Notes: generated by a model not told the origin, from the sequence alone. Counted from the first letter of the stretch, positions 12,996 to 25,169 are shown. The stretch is 64,000 bases of DNA from Sclerodactyla briareus (GCA_026419785.1 JAODTK010005745.1:372001-436000); one strand, 5' to 3'. A program made the numbers and translations.

Positions 12996-13302
12996 GATGA
13001 TTCAGTCATCTCGGGAAAGAAGAGATGTTTCGATTCTCGTGCGGTGAAATACAACACATCTGCAGCTGATAACTCTTATAGGTGTTTGCCTCTGTAGTGG
13101 AAGAGTGGCTATATGTGAAGCTATGAATTCCAATGATGGTGATATCGAATTTAAACTTTTGATTTCACTGTTAAACAGTCTAGAACGTATAAAAAGAACG
13201 ATATGTTAATAGTACCATTCTTCGCAAATAATATTCTATCATTTATGTTTTCTTGAACGCCATCTTTGAAGTGGTTCGGCCTATAATGATTCAACAAACC
13301 CC

Positions 13303-13985
13303 ATATCCATCCGTATTGCACATACAGGATTCTGATTGGCTAATCCCAATCACCAGCGACGGATTATTATTTTTGCCAAGAACAGTCGCTGTTCAGGAGT
13401 AACACAACATCGAAAAAACTTGCTCGATTTTCTGCGTTTAAAGTAAAACGCAAGTTACTTTTTCGAACGCGAATGTAAGGTTTTGGGGCTTTGGAAGTTT
13501 ATGTTTACACGCGCAAGATCCCGCTTTCAGTATACGCGTCTTCAGAGGCGTACTGCCTCAACTGGAATAAAAACGAGCGAACGCGCGTTTCCTCGTTGCA
13601 GTGAAAACGCCAAGTTCACACGCGCAGAACCCTCCCGTTTGGCACGCGTGGTTTGTATTGCGTCTCCGTGGAAGAGTAAGCACAACACGCATGCCAATCT
13701 TTTGGGTAGGGTAGCAATGCAATGTACTTCGATTGAACCAACACAATAGTACCCTAGATGCTTATTTACTGTCCACGGATACAAAGATATAGATCTAGAG
13801 ATATAGATATCTCTAATCGTTTGGATAATCCTTGATTTGCGGGTTTGTAAGGAATAGGAATAAACTACAGCAGGTTCGATCTTTAACTGGTTCATAAACA
13901 GTCTCGACTCTGAATTTAGCTTAATAACGAACTCGGCTGCGCCTCGTCCGTTATTTACCTAAATTCATACTCTCGACTGTTTATT
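13303..13985 (+). repeat. Dispersed repeat family D, copy 1, ending in a palindrome
   Basis: Matches the reverse complement of 22733-23410 along its whole length. Shared landmarks in order: gattctgattgg..aatcccaat, aatgtaaggtt, ggaagttta/tgtttaca, ggcgtactgcctca, ccctcccgtttggcacgcgtgg, agatatctctaatcgttt and cgactctgaatttagctta. The right end (13895-13983) is a near-perfect inverted repeat described separately. Open frames on both strands (for example 13483-13749 and 13542-13895) are shared with neither copy as proteins and are not treated as genes. Likely a non-autonomous DNA transposon or similar repeat. Its mobilising partner is not in the window. Confidence 0.6.
13895..13983. repeat. Long palindrome (hairpin) at end of family D
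   Basis: The left arm 13895-13929 and right arm 13949-13983 are reverse complements apart from a few mismatches and one indel. The outer taaacagtc pairs with gactgttta, and the inner gaatttag with ctaaattc. The spacer holds ctcggctgcgcctcg. The same arms recur at 22733-22823. Confidence 0.8.
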
Positions 13986-14159
13986 CACCTGTGAAAGTCT
14001 CCCAGTTGCAGTTTATCCCTCAAATATACACCTGAACGCAACAACTGGGGAAGCTCGGAAGAGAAGGGTTCAGGACCCTATTTTTATAATGGCATCCGAA
14101 CATAATTGCGTGCTTTTTACGCAATTACTTCTAAACATGTGGTGTCGGAAAATGTCGAG

Positions 14160-14560
14160 GGGGTCTATGTAATCGTGTTATGTGTGTGCGTGTGCGTATG
14201 TGTGTGTGTGTCTGTGTGTATGTACGCGCCGCGTTGTGGTATCCGTGTTAAAAACAAGAAACGCAACCCAACCTAGAGTCAAGCTCATACGCGGTATATG
14301 TGTAACATTAGATTGAGTACATGATCCTTATAGTTTCGGTGAGGTCAGAGGTCATTTGAAGTCTGAAATCCTTCTAAGCACGGTCAATTCGAAACGCTTG
14401 GTATGATAAAGTTTATGGTGGTTTGTAGCCCTATTTCCAGAGTATTGGACGTTGTTCTAGGGAGATTGTGATCAAGAATGAATTATCGTGGAAACTGGCT
14501 ATTTTGGCAAATTGATGGATTCGATGGAATCGAATCCAGTAGAGATTCTCATCCTTGGTA
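14160..14560 (+). repeat. Family F repeat copy with (TG)n tract
   Basis: (TG)n-rich 14180-14222, then ggtcagaggtcatttgaag near 14344 and a ttggtatg at 14397-14404. These match the order of landmarks in 3520-4300. Confidence 0.4.
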
Positions 14561-17500
14561 TGTGTGTACTTAATGATGCATGAGCGCCGTTTTGCGTGGG
14601 TCAGGTAACATGTTTCTGCGGGCAGCAGTTCTGAAACCTGTGAACACGATAAGTCCGAATGCTCATTCCGATCAAGTTGGAATCGTTGTGATATCTATCT
14701 AATCGATACCGGAACCTTATTGCTTCTGTCATGTGCTATTCACAAGGAAATTTGTGAGACAGATTATGTTGTTATATTTCATGTTGTTTCGTGTTTCTAG
14801 ACAAATTCCTCAGAGAGAAGCATTTTACTGTGGCTTTCTAGTTGAAAAAATCACTGTCTTCAAGAATTTGCAGTAAAATATGTTATATGAACCTACCCAT
14901 CTATTACCATAGCACTACCATCAATCCATTCAAACCATGTAACCTTAATCCTCCTATTGGACCAATCGTTTACATGTTTTAATCACCCAATGTAAATATC
15001 ATCGTAAAAGCATTCAATGGGGATTTACCGTGTTAATTCCATCAAGCCATCTGCCTCTGGTGCGACCTAGATTGTGTAAGGTTGTGGGGAACATATGCAA
15101 GATGTTCCAATAAATTTGCGATGTTCGAAAGGACACGTAATAATCCCACAATGGTACTGATCGAACGAATCATCTGTGAACCTCGGTCGAGGAACGTGAA
15201 GGGGCGTTGTGCAATAATTAGAGAGAATGTCCCAAACTCCACTAACTGAACAAGATGCGTAAAAAGAACCAACGAGCCATTAAAACGTAACGATTGACCC
15301 CGAATCGTTCACAGTGTTTCGATTTGCTTTTGTCACTCTCAGATATCGATATCGTATTTATCACATACTGTTCGCCTTAGAGATCCAAGCAGTGATACAC
15401 CTCTCCGAAAGTCTCTGGGAGTATAGTGGCGAACGTAATTGGTTGTCATCAGTTAAGTATCATTTCCTCGGATCGATCCTGATTGCCATTATGACAGGAG
15501 AACGTGGGTAAATCAACATCCGGCTGTGTTTGGGATTGTCAAGATTTGCAGGCGTCAGACTTCAAAGGCTACCAAACTGTCCAAACTGCAAGAATATCTA
15601 AAAACTACAATTCCCCGTGAAAGTAAAATTATTTACGTTTTCTCATCTGTCTGATGTATAAATGAGTGAAACAATTTATGTTCGTACGTGGCTGAACAAA
15701 AATTTTCTTCAGGAATCCAGTACTGATTCAGTGTGATCTTTAATGAGTAGACTATTTCCAATGATTCGGCAACTTGGTAAACTAAATTTTATTAAATCAG
15801 AATCAGCAGTAAAATAAAACAAAATGGCGAAATGTAACGTCGTTAACGAATACAGCTCCGACTGAATCAAATTGCCATTGAAAGCTTAATATCAATTCGT
15901 TCACCAAGAAATGGTGTGACGCCCAAAGGGACTGCTCAGTCGACGTCGTAGGTAGCGCTCGAGAACGCGTGTGCATGGCTCAATCCCATGAGAGTATTAA
16001 ATTGTGAAATTGAAAGTCCTTCATGTGATTGCGATATGCAAAACTATTATCGTTGTATCGTATATAAAGTGCAGGAGTTATCACATTTTGTTAGGCGACT
16101 CGCTATCATTACTCCACTAGTGCTAGTAGAAAGTTAAGCTAATGTTGACCCTCTTATCGGGTGAATCAAATATAATACTCAACAAATATCAAGTAATTCC
16201 AATTAACAACAAAAACAGGTCCTTGAATGTTCAGGCTCCGGTAATCCCGTGTTCCCTACCTAGAGTATTATTTCAAATCTAAGAATTAGGTAGTATTGCT
16301 CCACAATATTACCGAGTATCATTACCCTTCTAAAGCCAGAAGAATTTCAGCTAAACATCATTGCAGCAAAGCCCTCACATTATGTCACATATACCGTCCT
16401 TTACATTATCTGTAAACATTTAGCCACAAGCTAACATAGTGCTTAAAAAAGTATCAATAATTCAATTAACGAGGCAATATTCAACTTGGGGTGATCAACG
16501 CCAATATACCTCATTCGAACTGCCGTGTATTATTATTTCAGTCTGAGATAGAGTAAGTATTTTCTGCACTACCGATTATTATCTTTCCTATCAGTTGTAT
16601 TTGGAATTGCTCACGTGGCCACTCTCCTTCAGTGGAGGGCTTCATATTATTTGCGTCACAACTACAGTCCACATCTAAAACCAAGGCGAATTAGTTAGTA
16701 ATCAGACATGACCGCGGGTGATGATAAAACGATGCTCCTTGACTTGCCACAATCATGGTGTAACCATTTACGCGTCTGGGCGACTAATAGGCGACTAATA
16801 TGCTTCTCATGCTACAAGGAAATTCAGTGGTGGACAGTTTCCGAGTTTCCCAGAGGATGAACGTGCCTAAATCCTAAATTCAGTATGACGTATCGTGTGC
16901 CTATTTATATGTTAACATACGATACTGTCACGCATGGTTACACACATGATACCTCACTGGCAGACCTACTGCGAGCTAGAGTAAGATCGTTAACCTAAAG
17001 GTACGGAGCCGTGTGAAAAGCGTTTTTCGAGCGAAAAGGTTCCTCGACGGGCCCATTAATGTCTACAGTTTTGAGTGAGTGATTATCATCATTTACCTCT
17101 TCAAGTTTGTGTTTCCAAGTCAGGGACTATGGTGGGACCCGCTTTCCATGCATGCATAGAGTCCGTGTCAGCCGATGGGGCATGAGTACAAAAATTACTC
17201 TAACGCATGTCGAACGGCACCCTTTGCAAACTGTCATTTCATGGCTTAGGAAGGAAGGACGGATCGAAGGTCAGTTAGGAAGGAAGGACGGACGAAGGTC
17301 AGTGAATAGGAAGTTCATGATAGTTTGCCTGAGTCTAGAATAGAACATCCATGTGTCATCAACCAAACTGACGGGCATGTGTATATGAAAAAACAAAGAT
17401 ATGTTGTATTAGCTATTCTAGAACTGTTCAAATCCCCGGGAAATCCTGAAATCGTGCTTTGAATATTTCGAAGAGAGTACCTCTATTGTGCTCAGGTTTA

Positions 17501-17879
17501 ATGTATCCCGCTGACTTACTTATGAACACACCATCTATAAGTTATACCAATTCGATTCGAATTTTAGGGGGTGCTTTTAATAAACCCTTAGTATTCCACA
17601 ATTTTGGGTTTATAGGGATAATAAGTTGGCAGTTGTTCGAAATGCACAGTAAATTAGTGGGGTGGATTGTTCAGGTAACACACAGGGAAAAAAAAATGCT
17701 GATGGGCGTTATTCAAACAACTTCCTATTTTTTACTCTTCGAGGAGTTCCGACGTTTCATAATATTACAAAACCGACGGAGTTTGAAAATCGAAAGTTAA
17801 AAGAGCATGATATAGACTATTTATTCAAGACCAATCCGTGAATAACTTAATTCGTGATCGTTCGGATTGAATAATCTAC
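14561..17879. other. Gene-free stretch
   Basis: Holds the segment accgtcctttacattatctg near 16392 shared with 11279, and a tandem duplication at 17248-17304. ORFs at 15042-15272, 15314-15511, 17107-17343 and 17459-17800 are unrecognised. Confidence 0.45.
17248..17304 (+). repeat. Tandem duplication, 2 x ~28 bp
   Basis: Units 17248-17276 and 17277-17304 share aggaaggaaggacgga followed by cgaaggtcagt, differing by one or two bases. Confidence 0.85.
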
Positions 17880-18660
17880 TGGAAATTTATTAAATGTGTT
17901 ACTAGTTTCTTGTGACAGCGGTAAAGTTGTTGATAATCTTTTTCCTGGATTTCATGGAAGCCTTTGACAGGTGCTCTCTTTTTCAAATTGAAGAGATTGG
18001 GGTTTACAGGCAGTCTTGAACGCCTTCACAATAGAAACAGGGAAGCAGATAGTTGCATTAATGGGCGTTTTTCTACTCGGCAAAAGGTCGCTAGTACGTG
18101 GTGTCCCCGATAGTTGGTTCTCTGTCGCTACTCTTCTTGGCCGCTTATTAACGATCGGCAAGATTCTGCTGCAATCTCGAGTTGAGGAACTTGTGGAACT
18201 TACGTAACTTGAATGATGATCTGCAATGCTTATATGGATTTAGATTCGTATCTCCAATGGTCTTCTGAGTTTGTCAAATGTTATCTAAGAGATAAAGCAA
18301 AAGCATGTCAGCTAACATAACGCCAACGCGTCTTTTAGCTTAGTTGGTTAATATATCCCCAAATTTGGGGGTAGGACAATTCAGTTTTCCTGGCCAGAAC
18401 ATTGTTGTCGGCTGTTGAAGAGTATTCCGTGCAAGTCAGTGCAAGTGTGGAACCCTTACTGGCAAAGATTAGCTACAAATTGAGAACAATATGAGGGCAA
18501 CTGGTTTCATCCACTGTCTGCGATATTTGCCGTACGAAGGAAAGATTAAAGCGTCTTGGTCTAACTTCAAAGGGCGGAGGCGAATCCGGGGGATGATTCG
18601 GTGCAGGGTGTTCCAAACTGAATGGTCTATCGCTTCGATGGACCTTTCTTCGGACTACCC
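17880..18660 (+). mobile_element. CR1/Rex-like RT fragment, decayed
   Basis: At 17942-17969 the + strand reads FLDFMEAFDR, the first catalytic-aspartate box of non-LTR RTs (normally FLDF.KAFD). At 18099-18150 it reads GVPDSWFSVATLL, a decayed GVPQGSVLGPLLF box. The YADD region cannot be found intact. Near 18415-18480 it reads EEYSVQV...VEPLLAKISYKL, matching the family's LEY.VQVWNP.L.KDI..LE segment. At 18494-18560 RATGFIHCLRYLPYEGKIKA followed by a RRIRG block matches the C-terminal 'RATK.I..LRHLPYEERLK.LGL..L..RRIRGD'. At least three frame changes and several stops are present. 5' truncated and inactive. The clade (CR1 group, perhaps Rex1) is judged only from the C-terminal pattern. Confidence 0.65.
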
Positions 18661-18819
18661 GGTTGAATTTCTAATGTACTACTATGAGATCGTGCCTTTC
18701 TCTTGTGGTAAATGTTGCAGGTTCAGACACGGCGGAAGGCATTAATGAGTGGCCGGAGGAGCGTGATATTATTAATGGGTGGACGAGCCTCCTGTAGATG
18801 TCGTTTGGGTCTAGAGTGT

Positions 18820-18884
18820 AAAATGCCCCCAAGAACATCATGACTCAAATCGGACTCGTGACAATTTGAGGATTGGGGCATTTT
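18820..18884. repeat. Nested hairpin
   Basis: aaaatgcccc (18820-18829) pairs with ggggcatttt (18874-18883), and inside it ctcaaat (18844-18850) pairs with atttgag (18863-18869). It lies just downstream of the CR1-like RT fragment and might be part of its 3' region. Confidence 0.6.
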
Positions 18885-19599
18885 TTATTTTCTTCCCACC
18901 CCCCCTATAGTTTTCGGTGGTTCCGTCTTTATGTGGTGCTGTTGTCTCCCCGCGGGTCCGTCCCTGAGCACTCAGTTCCGTCTTGACGCTTCATACTAAA
19001 CTAAACTAAACGAAACGTGCCAGCGCCTCTTTTATGCGAGAAGGAAACTTTTAAATGCATTACCTTCGCCACAACGAGCACACTAGAAACATATTCGTGT
19101 ATTTTGCGTGAGAAGGATGGAGATCACTCAGCGGGATCAAGCTAGTGTGCAAAGGTGTCTCTTCCACCAATGTAAGTACGATTCTTTCCATCAGTGACCC
19201 TTTGTACACTTTGCAAATCTCCGTCTAAGTGTAATACTTCCCGGGTTAGGATTGTTTCGCCGTGTTTCTTTTTTTGCACACGTTTAAGATTTTTCAACCA
19301 ATGGCAAACTGTAATAATTGAGCAATCGTCGATAGATGCATTCGTTGAGTTCGCCATGATCAAGCGAGTTCGCATTTCTTTCTTATGCACGCCTATTTAG
19401 GTGAGCAGCTTTCACTCCCATCATCGTTCCACGACGATCTTAAGAACATCGTCCATTTTCAGACTTGAATTATTCTGGCAAAGTCAGAGAGTTCAAATTC
19501 AAGACTACTTGACAGATGTTCATATTCTCACACGATGGCACATACAGACCTGACCGCTCACGCGAGTAACGGACGATGCTTTTCTGTTGCTGGTCAGGG

Positions 19600-19900
19600 T
19601 CAGGAGGCTACTTGTTTTTATTTTTTTTATTGTTTTATCAGTTCTCAGGTCTGCTTTTGATACCGTAACACTATCCATACTATGTTACCCGATGGGTTCA
19701 CAAAGTTGCTATGAGTTGCGAAGAATGATTTTTCTAAATTAATTTATATGATTTCGGGGTTCTACGGGGTTCAGTTCTTGGGCCACATTTCCCAATCGCA
19801 TAATGTACCATTTATGATAACAATAATTCCGGGTGTTGATGACAAGTTTCCCGTAGCTTGTTCCGCAAGGATAGTAAAAAGTAGAGTAGTTGGTCTGGTC
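19600..19900 (+). mobile_element. Weak non-LTR RT fragment
   Basis: Two boxes stand at RT-like spacing. SAFDTVTLSI near 19650-19680 resembles the '.AFDTV.H.iLl' box. SGVLRGSVLGPHFPI near 19753-19795 resembles GVPQGSVLGPLLF. The region after it contains VDD where a YADD box would fall. The spacing between boxes is much shorter than normal, so part of the domain is deleted. The call rests mainly on the second box. Confidence 0.35.
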
Positions 19901-19982
19901 AACAGTGCATCAATGTCTATTCTACTACCGATTGTCGTCACATTGTGAAATTCACTAGTTCAGAACTCATTTCGATTTCAGC

Positions 19983-20312
19983 TCAACCTCTGTCACTAGC
20001 TGTTTCCATCATCATCATTGGTTCGTTATGCTTTATTAAAACTGGAAGATCGTAACATGCATGGGTGTCCGTCAGGCTCATGAAAACCCTGTTATAGTTT
20101 CCATGACCCAGAACAATCAAACAATCGGGCAAATCGTCATGACTATACGTAAACACGTCGAATGATTTCTTAATGAAAATGAAAACCTTATCCACTGTTT
20201 GATTAGGGTATGTCACATGTGTCAATAAAGTTCTCCTATATGGTTCGTCCAAAGAATATATGAATCGGAATAAGATAATTAGGAATACAGGCTGGGTGGC
20301 TGTGGGGGGCAC
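19983..20312 (-). pseudogene. Possible glycosyltransferase family 31-like fragment
   Basis: An open minus-strand stretch of 109 codons without a convincing start (it opens with GTG). It reads PVFLIILFRFIYSLDEPYRR early on, then VDKVFIFIKKS, then HDDLPDCLIVLGHGNYNRVF, then MSLTDTHACYDL. Beta-1,3-galactosyl/N-acetylglucosaminyl-transferases (GT31) have in this order a 'fLl..v.S.p....RR..iR.TW' block, 'v..vFllG', 'DI...dF.DsY.NLTlKT' and later a DDD metal-binding motif. The order and spacing fit. However, the IRxTW tryptophan, the D.Y.NLT core and the DDD motif are not preserved in frame, and the stop falls where DDD should be. If real, it is a broken copy of a Golgi enzyme gene. It could be coincidence. 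Confidence 0.3.
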
Positions 20313-22732
20313 ACTCCAGAAAACCGACCACTGTATTTGTAAGTTTATAGTATATGATTGCGATGTGCTTCACAGCACGGCACACACGCCGGGGCCTTTC
20401 TAAATAAGTGCACTGGTTTGTGACGTCAACAATGCCTTGGTCAAGCCTTAGTTCTACATCCCATATTCATTGCCGGTTACTCGTCTGCCTTTTTGATAAT
20501 CTAATAATAAATAAGGAACATGTTCCTTTGATAAATTTGGAACGCTATTTTAAACTTTCGATTGGTAAAAGTGCCATTTTTATCAACCTTCGTATAATTT
20601 TGCGCGATTTAAGTTTTAGGACTCAATCACCCGACTTCAATAAGCCGGAGGGCCCACGGAGTTGACCCCAGTTATGAGTCGCAGAATACAGTTAGCAGCA
20701 TAGTACTTTTCCGAAGCAATGATGCCAATATTCTCTGATGACACGTGACCATACCAATAATTTTTAGAACAACTAGCTCCCACGTACCTGACGGGTGAAA
20801 ATTGGGGGCGCCACGTATTGATGGTTAACCTGATGAATTTAGTTATAATAATCCACGTGTTCCAATCTGTTCCTTCTCTTTTCCTTCTCGCTACCATTCT
20901 TATTATTGTGTTCTGCTGACGTTGCTGAATACGGGGGCATCTTTGGGATTAAAACTAAATTTAACCATGTTCCAATGCATTAAATTCAATTTAAATCCAT
21001 CTCAAAGTTGTGGCTGTTGTGCTGGAGAACTACCAAATACAGTAGATACACCATGATGAACACCTGTGGGCGGTCGTAAATCTGCATGAGCTTAAAGCCG
21101 TCAGGCCTCTTTGCATAGGTGAAAGGGATTATCAACTGCTGAACTAAAAATGTCACCAAGAGATGAAATGTGGACAAAGGAAGGAGGAAACACTTTTATT
21201 TGCTCGACGGTTGTAATACAAGCCTCAATTCCTGCGTAAAAGAATGTATTTTGGCAGGTTCTGAATATAACTTACCAAGGGCGTGCACTCAATATCGTTC
21301 ATTAAAAATTACCAGTGGATAAAGTCATCACGAGGCTTTCAGTGAAATGTGGGGCGCGCAATCAAACACGGAAGCAAAGCCTAGAGAGTAACAGATGTCA
21401 AAAAAATCAGTAGAGTGACCTAGTTTGTGTACCAACCGGAGAGCAACAGTAAAGAAGAAGGCCATTCCCCTCCGGCAAAAAAGAATTTTTCCTTTTAAAA
21501 ATATTCCATTATTTACTTCCGTTAGGGCGATGATGGTGTAAATGCTATATCTGTAGTCCGCCTTTTTTTGGTAGGTGTGTGCCAGTGGTGTGTGGGGGTA
21601 CGTGTGTCTCTGCGTGGCGTGCGTGTATGCCGTGTGTAATATGTGACACCTTGGTCCGGACGATCCGATTGAAAAGAGCAATAACTTCTATTAGCAAGGT
21701 CCTGAATCTGCGTTGATCTTTCGGGGACCTACCTTGCGATTGGATGTGAGGAATGAGGAATAACATCAATTATTCAATTCTGGTCAATTGAACATCAGAT
21801 TGTTATTCAATCGAGAAAAACACAAAACACAAAAACGATGTATTCGTCAGTCTCCTCTGGACACACGCTCGCCAGGATGTTTGCTAAACAAAATTGCAGG
21901 TTCCACTCGGGCATGTCAATACTGATACTCCTGGTTCTGTTAATTAACAAACCGATAGGTGACATTTCCCAGTTGCCGATCATATGTCATAACATACCAT
22001 GCATGCAAATCGCCTGAAGGCAATTTAGTATGGTCGACTTTCTCGTCTTGTATTCGACACTTGACCATTATATGGATAATCATAATACGAACTCGAAAAC
22101 TGGATTGCTTTTCTCTTCCGGATATTTGCTATGACGACGAATTGTGTGTGGTCCGTGTAGCCGATTCGCAGCACCATACAGAAACACAGATAACAGGGGG
22201 AATATAGTACAGGCCCAAAACATCGGCTGACCAACGGACCAGGCGAACTCTCTGGCGAGAGGACCCCTGAACAATCATTTTAGCTGGAATTTAGTGGAAA
22301 GAAAAAAAGTCTTGAATTGCACTTTTATCGGATGAAATGGACGGACGCGCAAACGAATAACATTAATCGGTGACGTAGCTCCCAGTGTTCCCCGAACATA
22401 CGACGCTAGCGCTCAAATGATATAATGCGATAGAAGAACGTTAACACTCAAAGTTTTCTCTAAGAATAGAGATGGGAGATCCGAAAGAGTCACATAGGTT
22501 TCAAGTCTAAGTGTTTCTTTGGGAAGAGATTGTGCGCGAGTATCGGGACCAACTCGAAGAGTTTAAAGAGTAAGGTGATTTGTAAAAGGGTGTGTGCAGT
22601 CAGCATTTTACAGCGCTATTGAGAAATCGTCTTCCTCCCTGAGTTATTCCTCCCTTAGGTATTAATATATTGGTTTCACACTCACAGTTAAGAGAATAAT
22701 GAACTGAAAATGGAGATTTCTGGCGAAAAAAA
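20313..22732. other. Gene-free stretch
   Basis: Frames at 20408-20665 (+), 20637-20897 (-), 21328-21681 (-) and 21959-22207 (+) show no family I can defend. A GT/TG-rich patch lies near 21575-21640. Confidence 0.45.
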
Positions 22733-23410
22733 ACAGTCGAGACTCTGAATTTAGGTAAATAACGAGATCGGAAGAGCCGAGCCGACGAGTCGTATAAGCT
22801 AAATTCAGAGTCGAGATGTGTATAAACCAGGTAAAAATCGACCTCCTGCGTAGTGTTATTCCTTTCTACAACCCGCAAATTCAAGAATTACCCAAAACGA
22901 TTAGAGATATCTAATCTCTCGATCTCTTTGTATCTCTAAACAGAGTAAACAGGCAGCATAGGGTAAACTATTGCGTAGTTCGATCGAGTAATTGCATGCG
23001 CACCATAACAAAAGTTGGCAGTGCGTGCGTGCGTACTTCACGGAAGACGCAATGACAACCCACGCGTGCCGAACCGGAGGGTTTTTTTTTCTGAGCGTTG
23101 AAACATGGCGTTCACAAAGCAATGAGCGACGGTCGGTTTCGCCCGTTTGTATTCCGTGAGGCAGTACGCCCTTTGAAGCGCGCAGTTATAATGAAAGCCG
23201 GATCTGCGCCTGTAAACATTAAACTTCCGAAGGCTCACGAACCTTACATTGTGCGTTTTGAAAGTACTGCGTTTCTAAGACCCACAAATCGAGCACGTAG
23301 TCGATTGTCGGTTATCTGACAGTGGACTGTATTGCAAACAACCCCAAATAACGGACGGGCTACGTATTGGGATTGCCCAATCAGAATCGTGTATTCGACA
23401 ATAACGGATA
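22733..23410 (-). repeat. Dispersed repeat family D, copy 2, inverted
   Basis: Reverse-oriented partner of 13303-13985, diverged perhaps 25-30% by eye with many short indels. Its palindromic end is at 22733-22823, beginning cagtcgagactctgaattta and closing aaattcagagtcgag. The other end carries aataacggac and a ccaatcagaatc block. An internal T-tract (23084-23092) is absent from copy 1. Host frames overlapping it are repeat translations. Confidence 0.6.
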
Positions 23411-24224
23411 GCTTGGGGTGTAGATAGAATTTAGATTATAAAGCTTGCATTTGTATACTGTATATCCGTGATTAATCCAGGCGTTCTGAAAAGTTACTAG
23501 TGGCTAGTGACTTGCAATGATTAGAAAACTGACGTAGGGGAAAGCCATGCATTGCCCTTCTTGCTCGGATTCAATCGTCCTTCAGTTGAAAATCCCTTTC
23601 GGGATATATAACGATTTACCAGATAGTTCTTTCACCGAATAGGGCCTTGCATAAAGATAGAAATACTTTTCGCAATGCATTGAATACAGCAGATGTAATT
23701 GTGGTTCCTTTCCGCAAAGGTTAATATAGGTCTATGAACTACCGCGATTGAATTTCCTACTTTATTTTCGGAGCGTACAAAAACGAAATCACAAAACTTA
23801 TCCTCTTTTTCTTATCGACTCTTCGACTAGACACTGTTCCTTCCCTTATTGTTATTCTCCAAACATCGGTTGTTGTAGAAACTATCATGGGGCAATCGAC
23901 CAGGAAAGCACTACATGCAAGCGGTAATGGAGTAATCCCGTCACGTGGGCTCGCGAGAATTCAGCTGAGGAGGGAAACGCGCGCCGCGCACCAATGGTTT
24001 CCTTGTATTCAGAGCCTTCAGTCATGTTCATAGAAATTATAGGATGAAGGCAATTATACAGTATGACAACGACTCACAATATCAACAGAAGGAGCAGTCC
24101 GTTGGGGGTGTATGTTACCGTCGGTAAATGGCCAGACCAACGAGACTCGGGCAACGAGAATATGGACCATTCAGATTAGGATTCCAGAATTCCATTCACA
24201 TTAGTTTTTATTGGTGAGGCGATG
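23411..24224. other. No feature recognised
   Basis: Lies between family D copy 2 and the SINE-like copy 1. No repeat partner within the window was noticed. Confidence 0.45.
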
Positions 24225-24615
24225 GTAGATATGTAGTATGTGTGTGGATGGCTGATTTGGGGTTGCGTGCTCTTCATAACCTCTACCTTAAGAGTCGTAC
24301 TACATCGGTTAGGTTCGATCGCCACCCTGGTGTGCTCGGCAACACCCGGAGGTCGACACTTAAGTCGGCTCCCTGAAATCGTTTATATAGAGCTAGACGA
24401 AACACGCTTCGAGTGCGCCTCTGAGAGCACGTGGAGCGCGTCCTGGTACACACGTGGTCGCCTGATCGTAAGGTGCTCCTTTCAAGAGGCGGGAGTCGGC
24501 CGTTGCCTTAACAAGTATTTCCTAGTAAACGCGTTAAGGAGGGTTATGACGTGAGGGCGGTACCTAGGCCCGGAAATCCAAGGATAACGCGCCTATACTG
24601 ACTGCTGAAGCCGGC
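24225..24615 (+). repeat. SINE-like repeat family E, copy 1
   Basis: Matches 29770-30320. Near the 5' end, tggctgatttgg (24248-24259) differs at one position from the RNA polymerase III A-box consensus TRGCNNARYNGG. About 50 bases later, ggttcgatcgcc (24310-24321) resembles a B box (GGTTCGANTCC). This A/B arrangement suggests a tRNA-derived SINE head. The shared body includes cgtggtcgcctga, gagtcggccgttgccttaac and aagtatttcc. The 104-codon + frame here is not conserved in the other copy and is not treated as a gene. Confidence 0.45.
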
Positions 24616-25169
24616 ACTGTAAAAAAAAATAGGGTTAACAATGAATGTGTTCGTCTGCACTTACCATGGCTACGGCAATTGCATGTTCATCGACTTTTAA
24701 ACGCCCAGGCGCCCCTACCTGAAAATTTCCCCCACCCCCGCACTGGAAGGCGGTTGCATTCTCGCGTGAATACACATATTGGCACCTTGTGGGGGGGCAA
24801 CCGTGTTACTACCGATAATTTGTCCCCGGGTATCCCGCGTATCATGCCTTACGGTAGTTTCCTCGTGCCCATGTGAGATGATAAATACATGGAAATATAG
24901 TTGAGCCGCCCGTGGATATGGATTAGCAAGGCAGTATAATTGAGTGATTTTATCATTTATTCATTTAGAGGTAATAACTCTTTTAGAGGACGTTAGATTT
25001 GGCGACTTTGGAGGAGATGACTGGTACGAATGGAGCATTACATGAAAATGGACCAGAAAACGGCATCGTGCCTGATGTTTTGAGCTGCAGTTACCCAGCT
25101 TTGACGGAAAAGCAGATACTACATAGCCTTTCAAGGCACGGGGGAGTTTTCCGTACTCTTGTAGTCAGG

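Noticed and set aside
18331-18390. tRNA-like A box (tagcttagttgg)
   Set aside because: A perfect A box, but it has no proper B box or acceptor stem and lies inside the CR1-like RT fragment, so it is probably chance.
18820-18884. Rho-independent terminator
   Set aside because: The hairpin plus T-run looks like one, but the DNA is eukaryotic and the structure is a nested inverted repeat.
20637-20897. Lipase-like hint on minus (a GHV..., then ITG...GP spacing)
   Set aside because: Only spacing resembles the family. The GxSxG nucleophile motif is absent and nothing supports it on either side.
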